From NCBI GenBank assembly GCA_019635415.1, contig JAHBZN010000002.1:682001-746000 (forward strand): a stretch of 64,000 nt of DNA, read 5' to 3'. The translations under genes were made by a program, and so were the position numbers. The notes under the pieces were generated by a model that was not told the origin of the DNA, did no database searches, and was given only the letters and a program-made list of their open reading frames with translations. This DNA comes from Ramlibacter sp. (GTDB lineage Bacteria; Pseudomonadota; Gammaproteobacteria; Burkholderiales; Burkholderiaceae_C). This document shows positions 1 through 9,644 of the stretch, piece by piece; position 1 is the first letter of the stretch, and each line of letters starts with the position of its first letter.

Positions 1-337
1 GGTTCATCTGCATCAGCGTGTCGTGCAGCCGGTCGGCATCGCCCCCCTGGCGCTGGCGCGCCGCGCGCGCCTGCTCGGTGACCAGCTCGCCGCTGGCAAT
101 GCGCTCCACCAGTCGCACGGTGCTCTCGGTGCCCTGGGCCGTGGACATCCGCAGGCCGGCCAGCAGATAGCAGGCCAGCAGCACCAGCCCCGCCGCGAGC
201 CAGCCGGCAGCGGGGCGTGGCGCGGCCAGCGCCACCAGCGTGGCGCCAGCCGACAGCGTGCCGACCAGTGCAAAAGAAGGCCCCGGGCCGAGCCGGCCGA
301 GCAGCCGCAGCGCGGGAAGGTAGATGGAACGGTTCAT
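1..337 (-). CDS. Methyl-accepting chemotaxis-like receptor, N-terminal part (runs off left edge)
   Basis: Only the first 112 residues are present; the gene continues beyond base 1. It begins MNRSIYLP at an ATG whose first base is 337. Two hydrophobic stretches (about residues 22-39 and 43-61) with a very short loop form a hairpin anchor, so there is almost no periplasmic sensor. A HAMP-like signature (RIASGELV, residues 79-86) and the start of a helical region (DRLHDTLMQMN) follow. This arrangement is typical of cytoplasm-facing methyl-accepting chemotaxis proteins and related signalling proteins, but the diagnostic methylation and signalling domains would lie outside the window. A histidine kinase or cyclase with the same anchor is an alternative. 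Confidence 0.65.
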   Translation of the reverse strand, partial: MNRSIYLPALRLLGRLGPGPSFALVGTLSAGATLVALAAPRPAAGWLAAGLVLLACYLLAGLRMSTAQGTESTVRLVERIASGELVTEQARAARQRQGGDADRLHDTLMQMN

Positions 338-428
338 GCGCACCACTCTAAGCGAGCGTTGGCGAACCCGCGCCAATCCACCGTGGCCGTGCGCCGGCGC
401 AGTCGCTCCGGCACAACGCCGCACGCCC

Positions 429-453
429 ATCAGGGCCCGCTGCGGGCCCTGAT
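429..453. repeat. Perfect 12-bp inverted repeat (hairpin)
   Basis: ATCAGGGCCCGC at 429-440 is followed by one base and its exact reverse complement at 442-453. No T-run follows on either strand, so it is not a standard intrinsic terminator. It sits about 90 bases upstream of the leftward receptor gene and downstream of rcnB. Confidence 0.55.
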
Positions 454-471
454 TAAGAAGTAAGTATGGCT

Positions 472-515
472 GTAGCCCGCGCGGCGCGGCGGCGCCGTGC
501 TATGAAAAAAAGAGC
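472..515 (-). repeat. Dispersed 44-nt element, copy 1 (intergenic)
   Basis: On the minus strand it reads GCTCT-N7-ATAGC (499-515), a 17-base spacer, then CGCGGGCTAC (472-481). It matches the spacing of the other copies. Its T-rich arm supplies the T-run of the rcnB terminator at 505-511. Confidence 0.7.
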
Positions 516-534
516 GGGCCGCGGACCGGCCCGC
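505..534 (-). terminator. Intrinsic terminator of the rcnB-like gene
   Basis: A 7-bp GC stem (GCGGGCC 514-520 with GGCCCGC 528-534) is followed on the minus strand by seven T residues (A-run 505-511). It lies four bases past the stop of the rcnB-like gene. The T-run belongs to dispersed-element copy 1. Confidence 0.75.
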
Positions 535-537
535 CCC

Positions 538-978
538 TTACTGGGCCAGCAGCAGCGAGGTGATCACACCGGTGGCGATGGCGATGAGCACGTAGTCGCT
601 GCCCACCTGCACCCACTCGTGGCCGCGCGGCGGCGCATAGAGGTGGTGGGCGCGCCAGTCGGTCACGACGTACTGCCGGCTGCGGTACTGCGGCGGGATG
701 TGGCCGCCGCGGCGCCACTCGGGGCCGCGCGCACCGTAGTAGTAATGCGTGCCATGCGGGCCGTAGTAGTCGTGGCGGTCGCCGTCGTCGCGGTGGTCCC
801 GGCCCCGCTCGTAGCGGTGGTCGTTGCGGTCGTGGCCGCGGCCCTGGTACTGGGCATGCAGCTCACCCGGGCGGCCGGTGTCCAGGTGAGCGTCGTAGCC
901 CGAAGCCTGCGCAAAGCCCAGCGAGCTGAAGCCCAGCGAAGCGGCGGTCACGGCACAAAGAAGCGTTCTGGATTTCAT
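538..978 (-). CDS. RcnB family periplasmic protein
   Basis: A 146-residue secreted protein. Residues 1-24 form a signal peptide (MKSRTLL, hydrophobic core, cut near FAQA). The middle (about 45-85) is extremely rich in His, Asp, Arg and Tyr, as expected for a metal-binding or envelope-exposed linker. The last 60 residues carry the RcnB-type core (WRRGGHIPPQYRSRQYVV, then DWRAHHLYAPPRGHEWVQVG) and end in a hydrophobic segment. RcnB in Escherichia coli tunes nickel/cobalt efflux, but most family members have no tested role and no rcnA lies nearby. The start at 978 has GGAG seven bases upstream. The gene is followed directly by an intrinsic terminator. Confidence 0.8.
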   Translation of the reverse strand: MKSRTLLCAVTAASLGFSSLGFAQASGYDAHLDTGRPGELHAQYQGRGHDRNDHRYERGRDHRDDGDRHDYYGPHGTHYYYGARGPEWRRGGHIPPQYRSRQYVVTDWRAHHLYAPPRGHEWVQVGSDYVLIAIATGVITSLLLAQ

Positions 979-1078
979 GAGATGACTCCCGTGATGAATG
1001 AGTCTTCATGGTGGGCGCCGCATGCATGGGGCGGGGCAAAGTTGTGTACCTGTTGCGCAAAGTAGTGCTGCAAGGTGT

Positions 1079-1105
1079 GCCGCGCCCCGCCTGGCGCGGC
1101 TTTTT
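1079..1105 (+). terminator. Rightward intrinsic terminator with no annotated gene before it
   Basis: A perfect 8-bp stem (GCCGCGCC 1079-1086, GGCGCGGC 1093-1100) with a 6-base loop is followed by five T residues (1101-1105). It points rightward between divergent rcnB and katG, so there is no upstream rightward gene for it to end. It may terminate a small RNA, block antisense transcription into katG, or act in a katG leader if transcription starts before it. Confidence 0.7.
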
Positions 1106-1111
1106 GTTCTT

Positions 1112-1151
1112 GGCTATAGCTTTAATTAATAAATGCTGTTTGATTGATAGC
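1112..1151 (-). repeat. Dispersed 44-nt element, degenerate copy 2
   Basis: The first arm fits (GCTAT-N7-ACAGC at 1135-1151 on the minus strand). The second part (AGCTATAGCC, about 1112-1121) is displaced by about five bases, so this is a shortened or decayed copy. It lies in the AT-rich stretch directly upstream of katG, where the katG promoter should be. Confidence 0.4.
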
Positions 1152-1165
1152 CAATTGAAAACTAG

Positions 1166-3409
<2,244 letters not shown>

Positions 3410-3457
3410 GGGGAGGACGCTGGCGCCCGGCGCGGCTGCCCTGGGGGCGATGCGTCC

Positions 3458-4078
3458 TCACAAGGTCTGCCGGTAGCGCTCCAGCATCTGTTCCTGCGTT
3501 TCGAACGGGGTGCCGGGGGCCATGTCGCCGGCGATCTGGTCGCGCAGCATTTCGCCCATGCTGGGCAGGCAGGTGCGCGGCTGGTGGCGTGCGGGGTTCC
3601 ACAGGTCGGATCGCATCAGGGCCTTGGCGCAGTGCAGGTAGCTGGCCTGCACCGTGACGCGGATGACCAGCTTGGGCACGCGGCGCGCGTCCTGGCACAG
3701 CGCGCGGTCGGCCTCGCTCACGGAGAGCACGGCCGTGCCGTTGACGCGCAGCGTCTCGTCCACGCCGGGCACCAGAAACAGGAGGCCGATGTGCGGCGAA
3801 TGCAGCAGGTTCTGCAACGTGTCCAGGCGGTTGTTGCCCGGCGAGTCGGCCAGCAGCAGCGTGTGAGCGTCGGTCACCTTGACAAAGCCGGGCTCGCCGC
3901 CGCGGGGCGATGCGTCCATCGCCCCGCCAGGCCCCGTGCTCGACACCACCACCAGGGGCGACAGGCCGATGAAGCGCGTGGCATGCACGTCCAGCGCGGG
4001 GAGCTCCTTTTTGACGGAGCGTTCACCGGCGGGGCCGTAGAGCGCGCGAAGGTCAGGGAGGGTGGTGATGTTGTGCAT
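3458..4078 (-). CDS. Pyridoxamine 5'-phosphate oxidase (PPOX) family FMN-binding protein
   Basis: A 206-residue split-barrel protein. The stretches TRFIGLSPLVVVSST, SPRGGEPGFVKV, ADSPGNNRLDTLQNLL and HIGLLFLVPGVDETLRVNG are the usual PPOX signature for flavin or F420 binding. The C-terminal extension ending DQMLERYRQTL-like matches the MSMEG_1061 type. Substrate unknown; the family includes general-stress and heme-related reductases. A GTG nine bases upstream (4087) could also start translation; the ATG at 4078 is chosen. It converges on katG, and the 48-base gap contains an imperfect hairpin (GAGGACGC/GCGTCCTC). Confidence 0.8.
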   Translation of the reverse strand: MHNITTLPDLRALYGPAGERSVKKELPALDVHATRFIGLSPLVVVSSTGPGGAMDASPRGGEPGFVKVTDAHTLLLADSPGNNRLDTLQNLLHSPHIGLLFLVPGVDETLRVNGTAVLSVSEADRALCQDARRVPKLVIRVTVQASYLHCAKALMRSDLWNPARHQPRTCLPSMGEMLRDQIAGDMAPGTPFETQEQMLERYRQTL

Positions 4079-4129
4079 GGGGTCCACTCTACGGGTAAAT
4101 CCAGGGGCGAATGCGGGGGGCGAACGGGT

Positions 4130-4645
4130 TCAAACCAGTGGCAGTTGCGCTGGCGGCGCCGCCCGCACCTCATCCCCCACGCGGATCGCGCCGGTGGTGA
4201 GCACCCGGGCGGTCATGCCGCCGTGGCCGCGCATGGCGGCGTAGCCACCGGGGCCGACTTCTTCTTCCATGCGCGAGCAGGGCGCGCAGGGGCCCACCAC
4301 TTCGAGCACGGCCTCGCCGACATGGATTCTGGCGTTGCGCAGCGCCAGCAGGTTGATGCCCGACACGACGATGTTGCGGCGCAGGCGGACCGGGTCCACC
4401 GTGCCCGGCAGATGGGCGAGCTGGGCAATCACGGGCAGGTGCTCGGCCTGGATCAGCGTGACCTGCCGGGTGGACAGCTCGGCCTCGCCCTTGTGGCCCA
4501 GGCGGTCGTCGGCCAGCCCGATCCGGGCCAGCGCCACGGTGGCGTCGATGCAGCGCGCGGGCTCGCGCGGCGAGCCGCGCACGATGAGGGCTTCGACCCG
4601 GCCGGTGATGTGCGGCGGGGCGTTGAGGTCGCGAATGGTTTTCAT
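4130..4645 (-). CDS. MOSC domain-containing protein
   Basis: A 171-residue protein made almost wholly of a MOSC domain, the sulfur-carrier fold shared with the C-terminus of molybdenum cofactor sulfurases. The conserved region RRNIVVSGINLLAL followed by GPCAPCSRMEE, with its cysteines, fits the family, as does the later GHGGMTARVL. Stand-alone MOSC proteins (YiiM/YuaD type) are linked to molybdoenzyme reactions such as N-hydroxylated base detoxification, but this one has no such partner beside it. The start at 4645 (MKTIRDLNAPP) is preferred over upstream in-frame sequence that has low-complexity content. Same strand as the PPOX gene, 51 bases upstream of it. Confidence 0.85.
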   Translation of the reverse strand: MKTIRDLNAPPHITGRVEALIVRGSPREPARCIDATVALARIGLADDRLGHKGEAELSTRQVTLIQAEHLPVIAQLAHLPGTVDPVRLRRNIVVSGINLLALRNARIHVGEAVLEVVGPCAPCSRMEEEVGPGGYAAMRGHGGMTARVLTTGAIRVGDEVRAAPPAQLPLV

Positions 4646-4743
4646 GGAAGGGTGTGTCCGGCCAGTGACAGCGCGCGGTGCCCGCTGCTGACGATACTGG
4701 CGCTCATTTTCCCCCGGACGCCCCCCCTGCAAGGAGACTCTTC

Positions 4744-5523
4744 ATGTACACCCCCTTCAACCTCAGCGGCCGCACGGCCATCGTCACCGGCGGCAACGGC
4801 GGCATCGGCTACGGCATGGCGCGCGCCTTGCTGGCCTCAGGCGCGGCCGTGGCCGTCTGGGGCTCCAATGCCGACAAGACCCGACGCGCGCACGAGCAGT
4901 TGGCCGCTGAATGCGCTGACGCCACCCGTGTGCATGCCTTCACCTGCGACGTGGGTGACGAAGCCCAGGTGGAGGCCGCCTTTGCCCGGAGCGTGGCCGC
5001 ATTGGGCGGGCGGCTGGACGCCTGCTTTGCCAACGCCGGCGTGTCCAGCAAGGGCACGCGCATCGAGGACATGAGCCTGGAGGAGTTCCGCCGCGTGCAG
5101 CGCGTGAACGTGGAGGGCGTGTTCCTCACCCTGCGGGCCGCCGCGCGGCAGATGATGGCCCAGGGGCAGGGCGGCTCGCTCGTGGCCACGGCCAGCACGG
5201 CCGCCGTGGAAGGCGCTGCGCGCAACTGCCACTACGGAGCGTCCAAGGGGGCCGTCACGTCCATGGTGCGCGCACTGGCCGTGGAGCTGGCGCGGCACCG
5301 CATCCGCGTCAACAGCATCCTGCCGGGCTGGATCGAGACCGACATGACGCAGAAATCGGTGACCGACCCCAAGTTTGCCGACGCCGTGATGCCGCGCATC
5401 CCCGCGCGGCGCTGGGGAACGATCGACGACTTTGGCGGCATCGCCGTGTACCTGGCAAGCGACGCGTCGGGCTATGCCACGGGGGAGCAGTTTTTGATTG
5501 ACGGCGGGTACACCAAGTTCTGA
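4744..5523 (+). CDS. SDR family NAD(P)-dependent oxidoreductase
   Basis: A classical short-chain dehydrogenase of 259 residues. The cofactor motif is TGGNGGIGYGMA (about residues 15-26), followed by NAG in CFANAGVSSKG, the catalytic Ser in VATASTAAV, Tyr-x3-Lys as YGASK, and the C-terminal PGWIETDM and GYATGEQFLIDGGY signatures typical of FabG-like enzymes. The exact substrate cannot be read from the sequence. The ATG at 4744 is preceded by AAGGAG at 4730-4735. It is divergent from the MOSC gene, with a 98-base shared upstream region. Confidence 0.9.
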   Translation: MYTPFNLSGRTAIVTGGNGGIGYGMARALLASGAAVAVWGSNADKTRRAHEQLAAECADATRVHAFTCDVGDEAQVEAAFARSVAALGGRLDACFANAGVSSKGTRIEDMSLEEFRRVQRVNVEGVFLTLRAAARQMMAQGQGGSLVATASTAAVEGAARNCHYGASKGAVTSMVRALAVELARHRIRVNSILPGWIETDMTQKSVTDPKFADAVMPRIPARRWGTIDDFGGIAVYLASDASGYATGEQFLIDGGYTKF

Positions 5524-5536
5524 GCGCCGAAGGGGC

Positions 5537-5848
5537 TCAGGCCGTGCGCAGCTTGCGGCCCACGTGGCGCTCCACGGCGTCCACCTTGCTCTTGAGCCGC
5601 GAGGCGTTGCCGGGCTTGTAGTCCATCTTGAGGTTCATGCCGATGCGGGGGCAATCGGGCTCCAGCGCCAGAAAGCAATCGCGCACCACCGCCATCACCT
5701 CGTCAAAGGTGCCCTCCAGGATGGTGCCCATGGGCGTGAGCTGATAGGCCACGCCGCTGCGGTCGATGACGTCGAGGATGCGCGCCACATAGGCGCTGAG
5801 GCCGTCGCCGCGGTCGGGCGGGTTCATGGCGAATTCAAGGAGGACCAT
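5537..5848 (-). CDS. MTH1187/YkoF-type thiamine-binding family protein
   Basis: A small 103-residue protein of the DUF77 family. It starts MVLLEFAMNP and carries the hallmark GVAYQLTPMGTILEG segment, the DEVMAVV helix, and the RIGMNLKMDYKPG strand that closes the ferredoxin-like fold. Family members form tetramers and some bind thiamine or its precursors; others have no known ligand. It ends 13 bases from the convergent SDR gene. The start at 5848 has AAGGAGG close upstream. Confidence 0.8.
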   Translation of the reverse strand: MVLLEFAMNPPDRGDGLSAYVARILDVIDRSGVAYQLTPMGTILEGTFDEVMAVVRDCFLALEPDCPRIGMNLKMDYKPGNASRLKSKVDAVERHVGRKLRTA

Positions 5849-5890
5849 GGTGGCAAGCTGTAAATGAACGGAATGATTTGAAAGCCGCGC

Positions 5891-7093
5891 TCACCCCGGT
5901 GCCAGTGCCGTCAGCACGGCGTGCGCGGCGCTCACGCGGGCGGTGTTGGGGAAGTTGCGGTTGGCCAGCATCACCAGCCCGACCTGGCGGCCCGGGATGA
6001 ACGCGGCGTAGGCGCCAAAGCCGTTGGTGGAGCCGGTCTTGTTGAACAGCGTGGCGCTCGCGTCCCAGGGCGGCGCGGTGAGCGCGCTGGCGCTCTGGGG
6101 CTGCAGGGCCATGGCGCTGGAATTGCCGTCGAGCATGCGCTCGTCGGAGCTGGGCCAGGGATACTGTTCCCAGCCCAGGCCCTGCACCATGGCGCCCACC
6201 TCGTAGCGCGGCACCTGCGTTTGCGCCATCGCGCTGCGCAGCGGCGCGGGCAGCGCGCCGGGTTGCATCTGGGCCTGCACAAAGTGCAGCATGTCGCGCG
6301 CCGTGGACTTGACGCCATACGCCTCGGCCGCAAACGCACCGGGGTTCACACGCACCGGCTGGCCGGCACGGTTAATGCCCCAGGCGTAGTCGGCCATGAG
6401 CCGGTCGGGCACCTGCACAAAGGTGCGCTGCAGCCCCAGGGCGGGAAAGAGCGCTTCGTCGCACACCGTGGCGTAGGGCTTGCCCAGCGCGGCCGCCACG
6501 GCATGGCCCATCAGGCCGATGCTGGGGTTGGAGTACTGGCGCACCGTGCCCGGCGCCACGGTCGGCTTGAAGCTGCGCAGCCAGGCCATGGCGGCGGCAT
6601 CGGTCTGCACCGCATCGGGAAACTGCAGCGGCAGGCCCGCAGCGGTGTAGGTGCCAAAGTCCAGTAGCGTGGCCTGGTCGATCGCGCTGCCGCGCAATGT
6701 GGGCAGGTGCTTGCCGGGTGTGTCGGTCAGTGCCAGCCGGCCGGTGGCCTGTGCATGGCATGCCAGCGTGGCCGTGAAGGTCTTGCTGAGCGAGCCGAGC
6801 TCAAACAGCGTGTCGGGCGTGGCGGGCGCGGAGCTGGCCCGCGAGGCCACGCCGTAGCTGAAAAAGTGGCTGCGGCCGCCTTCCACAAGGCCCACCACCA
6901 TGCCGTCGATGGCGTGGGTTTGCAGCAGCGGGCGATACGCCGCCTCCACCAAGGCGCTGACCTCGCCCGCCGACAGTGTGGCGGCGGGAGCCGGGGGGCG
7001 CTGCGCGCAGGCGGGCAGGGCCAGCGCGGGCACCGCCAGGGCACCCAGCGTGCCCAGCAAGGCGCGGCGTTGGGGGTTGATCTTGTCGGTCAT
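5891..7093 (-). CDS. Class C beta-lactamase family serine hydrolase
   Basis: A 400-residue exported serine hydrolase with all three active-site motifs of class C beta-lactamases: Ser101-x-x-Lys104 (GSLSKTF), Tyr187-Ser-Asn (RQYSNPSIG) and Lys352-Thr-Gly (NKTGSTNGFGAY). Length and motif spacing fit AmpC. The N-terminus has a twin arginine (QRRALLGTLGAL) and then LPAC, so it could be Tat-exported, a lipoprotein, or both. No ampR-type LysR regulator is adjacent, so expression is probably constitutive or controlled elsewhere. A related DD-peptidase or esterase activity cannot be excluded, but the YSN/KTG combination favours a true beta-lactamase. Confidence 0.88.
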   Translation of the reverse strand: MTDKINPQRRALLGTLGALAVPALALPACAQRPPAPAATLSAGEVSALVEAAYRPLLQTHAIDGMVVGLVEGGRSHFFSYGVASRASSAPATPDTLFELGSLSKTFTATLACHAQATGRLALTDTPGKHLPTLRGSAIDQATLLDFGTYTAAGLPLQFPDAVQTDAAAMAWLRSFKPTVAPGTVRQYSNPSIGLMGHAVAAALGKPYATVCDEALFPALGLQRTFVQVPDRLMADYAWGINRAGQPVRVNPGAFAAEAYGVKSTARDMLHFVQAQMQPGALPAPLRSAMAQTQVPRYEVGAMVQGLGWEQYPWPSSDERMLDGNSSAMALQPQSASALTAPPWDASATLFNKTGSTNGFGAYAAFIPGRQVGLVMLANRNFPNTARVSAAHAVLTALAPG

Positions 7094-7196
7094 GCGGCGA
7101 GTCTAAGGGAGTGACGCGGCGAGTGGCTGCTGCGCGGAGTCGTCTTCGCAGCCATAATTGCCTGCGTGTACGGCGCCGTACAGGGGGGTGACATTC

Positions 7197-7868
7197 ATGC
7201 CAGTCGAAATGGTTCCCGCACAGCAGGGCGGTGCGGCCGCCGTGGTGGTCAGCAGTATCTTTGCGGTTCAGTACAGCCCCGCCCATCGCGCCGTCTACAA
7301 CGCACTGACGCCGTACCAGAAGACCGCGTTCCAGTCGGCGCTGACTGCGGCGGCCACGACGACCATTGCGGCCATCCAGGCGCTGGCGGGGCCCACGCCC
7401 GCGGAAATTGCGGCCGCCCAGGCGGCTGCTGCCGCAGCTGCGGCCGCCGCTGCAGCCGCCGCAGCCGCTGCGGCCGCGGCCCAGGCCGCAGCGACGGCGG
7501 CGGTGATCCCGGTGTGCGCGCGCGACACGGCTGCCAATTTCAAGGCCTGGCTGACCACGGCCATTGGCCTGGTGGCCACGCACACACCGCACATCGTCTG
7601 GGACCGCGGTGCCGTGCGCAATCTGCCGCATGGCAACGTCAAGGCCGTCACCATCCAACTGCGGCGCAACGGCGTCAATGTGCCTGGCACGGACTGTGTC
7701 GTTCACAAGCACCCGGGCGCGCAGGCAGCCGGGGTGGGCGCGCCCCAAGCGTCGCCGTCGCATTTCAAACCCGGGGACGGTGCCGCATACAACCTCATGC
7801 GCCTGATCGACCATGAACTGACGCCCGAGCAGAGGGCGCTGAGGAATTGGGCCATGGAGAATATGTAG
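7197..7868 (+). CDS. Unknown protein with an uninterrupted 20-alanine tract
   Basis: I do not recognise this 223-residue protein. The N-terminal 75 residues are helical and alanine-rich (SPAHRAVYNALTPYQKTAFQ). Residues 76-95 are exactly 20 alanines, encoded by all four GCN codons, and are flanked by Gln on both sides. The C-terminal 110 residues look globular (AWLTTAIGLVATHTPHIVW; VTIQLRRNGVNVPGTDCVVH; YNLMRLIDHELTPEQRALRNW). The ATG at 7197 has GGGGGGTG about nine bases upstream and is preferred to a TTG at 7158. No signal peptide is evident. It opens the accessory zone and is divergent from the beta-lactamase-like gene. Confidence 0.6.
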   Translation: MPVEMVPAQQGGAAAVVVSSIFAVQYSPAHRAVYNALTPYQKTAFQSALTAAATTTIAAIQALAGPTPAEIAAAQAAAAAAAAAAAAAAAAAAAAQAAATAAVIPVCARDTAANFKAWLTTAIGLVATHTPHIVWDRGAVRNLPHGNVKAVTIQLRRNGVNVPGTDCVVHKHPGAQAAGVGAPQASPSHFKPGDGAAYNLMRLIDHELTPEQRALRNWAMENM

Positions 7869-7909
7869 GAGGGTGGGAGTCGGCGGGCTTTTCTTGAAGA
7901 AAAGTGTCG

Positions 7910-7953
7910 GTAGCCCTTGCCAATCGGTCATTGGTTGCTATAAAAAGAAGAGC
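7910..7953 (-). repeat. Dispersed 44-nt element, copy 3 (intergenic)
   Basis: On the minus strand: GCTCT-N7-ATAGC (7937-7953), a 17-base spacer, then CAAGGGCTAC (7910-7919). It lies just upstream of the Mrr-like gene and just after a separate 8-bp palindrome (CTTTTCTT-G-AAGAAAAG, 7888-7904) behind the poly-alanine gene. Confidence 0.8.
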
Positions 7954-8030
7954 GACCAGGTTTGCGCGGGGCGTGGCTGAAGATTTTCACCGGCGCCCCC
8001 GCGATGTTTGGGAAAAGAAAGGGGAGGCTC

Positions 8031-8879
8031 ATGGCCAGGAAAAGCAGAAACAGCCCTGCAGAGGATTTGATGAATCTCGTGGCCATGTTGCCCTGGTGGG
8101 TAGGCGTGGCGCTCGCGTTGGTCTTCTATCTGGTGTTACACCATTTCTCGGTTGCGCCCAAACCGGCTGCCCTTGTCAAACCCGCCCAAGTATCCGAATA
8201 CATCAGGGCTGGCTTCATCGCGCAGGTCGCGCTCGTGGGCCAATTCCTGTTGCCGATCTTGTGCTTGTGTGGCGCGCTGACCTCATTCCTGCGGCGCAAG
8301 AAGCGCCAAGGCCTCCTCAGCGATGTGACCCAGTCGAGCAGCGCGCAAGCCCTGGACGGCATGAGCTGGCGCGAATTCGAGATGCTGGTGGGCGAGGCAT
8401 TCAGCCGGCAGGGCTACCGCGTGACCGAACTGGGCGGCAACGGCGCCGATGGCGGCGTGGACCTGGTGCTCACCAAGGGCAGCGAAACCTTTCTTGTGCA
8501 ATGCAAGCAGTGGAAGGCCTTCAAGGTGGGCGTGGACGTGGTGCGCGAGCTGTATGGCGTGATGGCGGCGCGCGGCGCCGCGGGCGGCTACGTCATCACC
8601 TCGGGCCGCTTCACCGCCGACGCCCAGGCCTTTGCCAGCGGGCGCAACGTCAAGCTGTTCGACGGCCCCAAGCTGCTGGCCTTGATCAGGGAGGTGAAGG
8701 CCGAGCACGAAGCCGAGACCGCGCCCGCACCGCTGTCGATGCGGCCGCAGGCTGCGGCGTCACCCGCCTGCCCGTCATGCGGGGCAGCGATGGTGCTGCG
8801 CACGGCAAAAAAGGGCGCGAATGCGGGCAAGCAGTTCTGGGGTTGCTCGACGTACCCGGCTTGCCGGGGCACGCGGTGA
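8031..8879 (+). CDS. Membrane-anchored Mrr-like restriction endonuclease with topoisomerase-type zinc finger
   Basis: A 282-residue protein. Two hydrophobic segments (about 20-38 and 62-85) anchor it to the membrane. An Mrr-type PD-(D/E)xK nuclease domain spans about 108-222, with Asp144 (GADGGVDLVL) and Gln157-x-Lys159 (LVQCKQWK) as the catalytic core, followed by GYVITSGRFTADA. The C-terminus is a zinc ribbon like those of topoisomerase I, with Cys247, Cys250, Cys272 and Cys278 (CPSC, then FWGCSTYPACRG). Mrr-like nucleases cut modified or foreign DNA; the membrane-anchored type is common but poorly characterised. The ATG at 8031 follows GGGGAGG and is preferred to the upstream ATG at 7962. 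Its 3' end recurs downstream in two decayed copies. Confidence 0.85.
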   Translation: MARKSRNSPAEDLMNLVAMLPWWVGVALALVFYLVLHHFSVAPKPAALVKPAQVSEYIRAGFIAQVALVGQFLLPILCLCGALTSFLRRKKRQGLLSDVTQSSSAQALDGMSWREFEMLVGEAFSRQGYRVTELGGNGADGGVDLVLTKGSETFLVQCKQWKAFKVGVDVVRELYGVMAARGAAGGYVITSGRFTADAQAFASGRNVKLFDGPKLLALIREVKAEHEAETAPAPLSMRPQAAASPACPSCGAAMVLRTAKKGANAGKQFWGCSTYPACRGTR

Positions 8880-8959
8880 CCCGCGCAGCGTTCAATTCAG
8901 AGCCAAAAGTGCCTGGAGTCCAATACCGGCGGCCACACTGCGCTATCAAAAAGTGAGTA
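8776..8959 (+). repeat. Parental 3' segment of the Mrr-like gene (copy A)
   Basis: This segment covers the zinc-finger coding end (8776-8879) and 80 bases after the stop. It is repeated as copy C (10360-10544) over essentially its whole length, and its central part is repeated as copy B (9645-9699). Bases 8880-9034 otherwise hold no gene. Confidence 0.85.
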
Positions 8960-9034
8960 GATGGCGCTTGCGTTGAGGCGCCTGGTCGGCTAATCCTGAC
9001 TGGGCAAGCATTAGGGCAGCACGACGCCTGGTGG

Positions 9035-9328
9035 TCAGTTCAGCCTGTTGCGCCAATAGTCGGGTTTGCGGTGCTGGTGGGCAACGGCCAGAACCAATAG
9101 ATCGGAGCCGTCTTGCGCATAGATCACGCTGTAAGGGAAGCGCCGTAAGCGGCAGCGGCGAATTTGTGGCATCAACGGATGCCAAGCCTTTGGAAACTGT
9201 TCGATGAGCTGGATGGTTTTGAGCGTCTCGATCAGGAAGGCATCGCCCAAGCCAGGTGCCTGCTCTGCGTACCAGGAAATTGCTTCGTCAAGCTCGGCCT
9301 GTGCCGGCTCCAGCAATCGGATGCTCAT
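9035..9328 (-). CDS. RelE/ParE family toxin
   Basis: A 97-residue toxin of a type II toxin-antitoxin pair. It starts with LLEPAQAELDEAISWYAEQAPGLG-type helices (the usual ParE opening), then the beta-sheet core CRLRRFPYSVIYAQ and LLVLAVAHQHRKPDYWRNRL, ending in the conserved HxxRxPxYW element. ParE-type toxins poison gyrase while RelE-type toxins cleave mRNA on the ribosome; the C-terminal pattern fits the ParE side better. The start overlaps the antitoxin stop by four bases (ATGA), so the two are translationally coupled. Confidence 0.88.
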   Translation of the reverse strand: MSIRLLEPAQAELDEAISWYAEQAPGLGDAFLIETLKTIQLIEQFPKAWHPLMPQIRRCRLRRFPYSVIYAQDGSDLLVLAVAHQHRKPDYWRNRLN

Positions 9329-9558
9329 GCGGGCTTGGTGTTGACCTGGTATTTGGCAATCACGTCGGACAAGGCCACGGCCTTGATTTCACCGCGCCGA
9401 TAGGCGGCCAGCCTGTCGTCGGCCTCCTTGGCCCACAGCGCATCCAGCGCGGCGTCGGGTTGGTCGAGGCTGTCCAAAATGCGCTCAACCACTTCCATGC
9501 GCTCTTCGGGGGGGAGCTTGGCGGCTTGGGCGGTCAATGCTTCAGCGGCTTGGGACAT
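9325..9558 (-). CDS. Addiction-module antitoxin (PF09720-like)
   Basis: A 77-residue antitoxin. AAKLPPEERMEVVERILDSL followed by LDALWAKEADDRLAAYRRGEIKAV is the signature of the small acidic antitoxins (TIGR02574/PF09720 family) paired with ParE-like toxins. It has no obvious DNA-binding domain, as is usual for this family. The start at 9558 is chosen because GGAG lies eight bases upstream; the longer in-frame reading runs back through a remnant of the Mrr-like gene and is not real. It is first in the two-gene operon. Confidence 0.88.
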   Translation of the reverse strand: MSQAAEALTAQAAKLPPEERMEVVERILDSLDQPDAALDALWAKEADDRLAAYRRGEIKAVALSDVIAKYQVNTKPA

Positions 9559-9644
9559 GGGCACTCCAGAGGTTGGAAACGAATAAACGCCACTATAACG
9601 GTGCGGTTTGGAGTCTCCAATTCGCGGTTCCCCTTCTTCGAGTG

